DNA from: Hymenobacter volaticus | GTDB lineage: Bacteria > Bacteroidota > Bacteroidia > Cytophagales > Hymenobacteraceae | Length of the DNA stretch: 64,000 bases | Reading direction: 5' to 3' | Assembly (NCBI RefSeq): GCF_022921055.1 | Contig: NZ_CP095061.1 | Span: 3,821,501-3,885,500, forward strand | Shown: positions 63,105 through 64,000 of the stretch, one piece after another | Numbering within the stretch: the stretch's first letter is position 1 | How the letters are laid out: each line of letters opens with the position of its first letter | Position numbers and translations under genes: made by a program | Notes under the pieces: generated by a model | The model's input: only the letters and a program-made list of their open reading frames with translations | The model's database searches: none | What the model was told of the DNA's origin: nothing

Positions 63105-64000
63105 GTGTTACGCTACTTGCTCGTGTTTCTATGCTGGCTGAGTGGAACGATGGTGGTGCATGCGCAGGGAACATTGAGCGGCACCATCCGGGACTCGCTG
63201 ACGCAGAAGCCGCTGGAATTTGCGAGTATATTTCTGGCCAGCACCACGTACGGAGCGACCACCAATGCCAGCGGGCAGTTTACGCTGACCGGTATACCAG
63301 CCGGGCCATACGATCTTATTGTCTCGTATGTCGGGTACAAGCTGCTAAAGCGCAGTATCACGGTGCGCAACGAGCCGCAGCCGCTGAACCTGCTGCTCAC
63401 GCCTTCGTCGCAACAGTTGAAAGGTGTAACGGTGCGGCCCAACCCCAACCGCGCCAGTGATTATCAGAAGTTTGCGGAGACCTTCTTGGGGCAGACCAGC
63501 TTTTCCAAACAATGCCGCATCCGCAACCCCGACGACGTACTGGTTTCGTATGATGTGGATGCAAACGAACTGACGGCTTCCAGTCCTACCTTTTTGCAAG
63601 TTGACAATGCCGCGCTCGGTTACCGCGTCAAGTATTATGGCCTAAAGTTCACGTTGAACTTCAAACAGCAGTACGTTTCGTTTTATGGCTGGCCGATTTT
63701 CGAGGAAATGCAACCGCGCAACAAGCGGCAGCAAGCGCACTGGTTGGCTAATCGGCTGAAGGCTTACCACGGCTCCCTTGTGCACTTTTTGCGCAGTGTG
63801 TACACCAACCAAGTAGCTAGCCAGGGATTTTTGGTGCGGAAGCTGCGCGTTGTGCCCAATCCGCGTTTCGCCCGCACCGATAGTCTCCGCAAAGCGCTGT
63901 TGCTGGCGCGGCGCAATCAGCCATTGTCGGCACCAGAAGTTGATTCTGTTGAACGTTGGACGAAAGTGCCCCACAGCTTCTCGCTGCTTTACCTCACGGA
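63105..64000 (+). CDS. Carboxypeptidase-regulatory-domain protein, partial at window end
   Basis: Open from the GTG at 63105 to the window end (298 codons seen, no stop). The N-terminus is a signal peptide (LLVFLCWLSGTMVVHAQG). Residues ~23-105 are a CarboxypepD_reg-like beta sandwich: GTLSGTIRDSLTQKPLEFAS, TTNASGQFTLTGIPAGPYDL and VSYVGYKLLKRSI, ending in a linker LKGVTVRPN. The rest is a beta-rich region with YDVDANELTASSPTF and TFYGLKF-like strands, similar to Bacteroidota proteins of unknown role found with this domain but without a TonB plug. It is probably periplasmic or outer-membrane associated; the missing C-terminus would decide. Confidence 0.75.
   Translation, partial: MLRYLLVFLCWLSGTMVVHAQGTLSGTIRDSLTQKPLEFASIFLASTTYGATTNASGQFTLTGIPAGPYDLIVSYVGYKLLKRSITVRNEPQPLNLLLTPSSQQLKGVTVRPNPNRASDYQKFAETFLGQTSFSKQCRIRNPDDVLVSYDVDANELTASSPTFLQVDNAALGYRVKYYGLKFTLNFKQQYVSFYGWPIFEEMQPRNKRQQAHWLANRLKAYHGSLVHFLRSVYTNQVASQGFLVRKLRVVPNPRFARTDSLRKALLLARRNQPLSAPEVDSVERWTKVPHSFSLLYLT

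Overview
The window looks like chromosomal DNA of a Bacteroidota bacterium of the order Cytophagales, most likely Hymenobacter or a close relative. The evidence is a type IX secretion (T9SS) sorting domain, many Bacteroidota-restricted families (DUF5683, DUF3098, DUF6438, a signal peptide-less NlpC/P60 protein, a large FtsX/TamB set), a moderately high GC content by eye, and repeated use of the Bacteroidota -7 promoter element TAnnTTTG. The genus is inferred from general resemblance, not from a search. No rRNA operon, prophage, insertion sequence or CRISPR array is present. There is one tRNA (Cys).

Layout. 0.1-9.2 kb: secreted and accessory enzymes (T9SS-sorted GxGYxYP protein, DUF885 putative metallopeptidase, DinB protein, cytoplasmic GH13 enzyme, aldo/keto reductase, GNAT). 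9.2-20.2 kb: DUF421 membrane protein with an added zinc ribbon, two small enzymes, a phosphoserine-phosphatase/phosphoglycerate-dehydrogenase fusion, a cupin, lipoproteins, a broken TlpA-like gene, a PBP4-type DD-peptidase and an exported Gfo/Idh/MocA oxidoreductase. 20.6-24.5 kb: pyrG and yidC. 24.6-29.3 kb: DUF6438 lipoprotein, GH28 pectinase-like enzyme, orphan peptide-binding lipoprotein and a UPF0173 hydrolase. 29.4-34.7 kb: the chromosome-partition block parA, (small EF-Tu-domain-like gene), parB, DUF5683, dapB, lepB. 34.8-45.1 kb: ung, apaG, methyltransferases, kdsA, a coiled-coil membrane protein, cphA, tRNA-Cys and rpsA. 45.2-53.4 kb: mostly minus-strand genes (lipoproteins, fatty acid desaturase, HNH protein, NlpC/P60, smpB, thioesterase, tsaD). 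53.7-64 kb: tamB, then ftsX, DUF3098, uppP, truB, ribF and the start of a carboxypeptidase-regulatory-domain outer-membrane-type protein.

How the genes fit together. Much of the window is envelope biogenesis (lepB, yidC, tamB, uppP, kdsA, dacB, ftsX, NlpC/P60), with housekeeping (pyrG, serine synthesis, dapB, rpsA, smpB, tsaD, truB, ribF, parAB) and polysaccharide-related hydrolases.

The most unusual points are: (1) a serine-pathway fusion joining steps one and three in one chain; (2) at least three dispersed palindromic repeat families in intergenic regions; (3) a split parS-like inverted repeat 80 bases before parB; (4) a stand-alone EF-Tu-domain-like gene between parA and parB; (5) apparent one-base deletions in pyrG, uppP and a TlpA-like gene, three of the four in or beside C or G runs, which points to sequencing or assembly error more than to real pseudogenes. 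I did not find a clear new multi-gene system.
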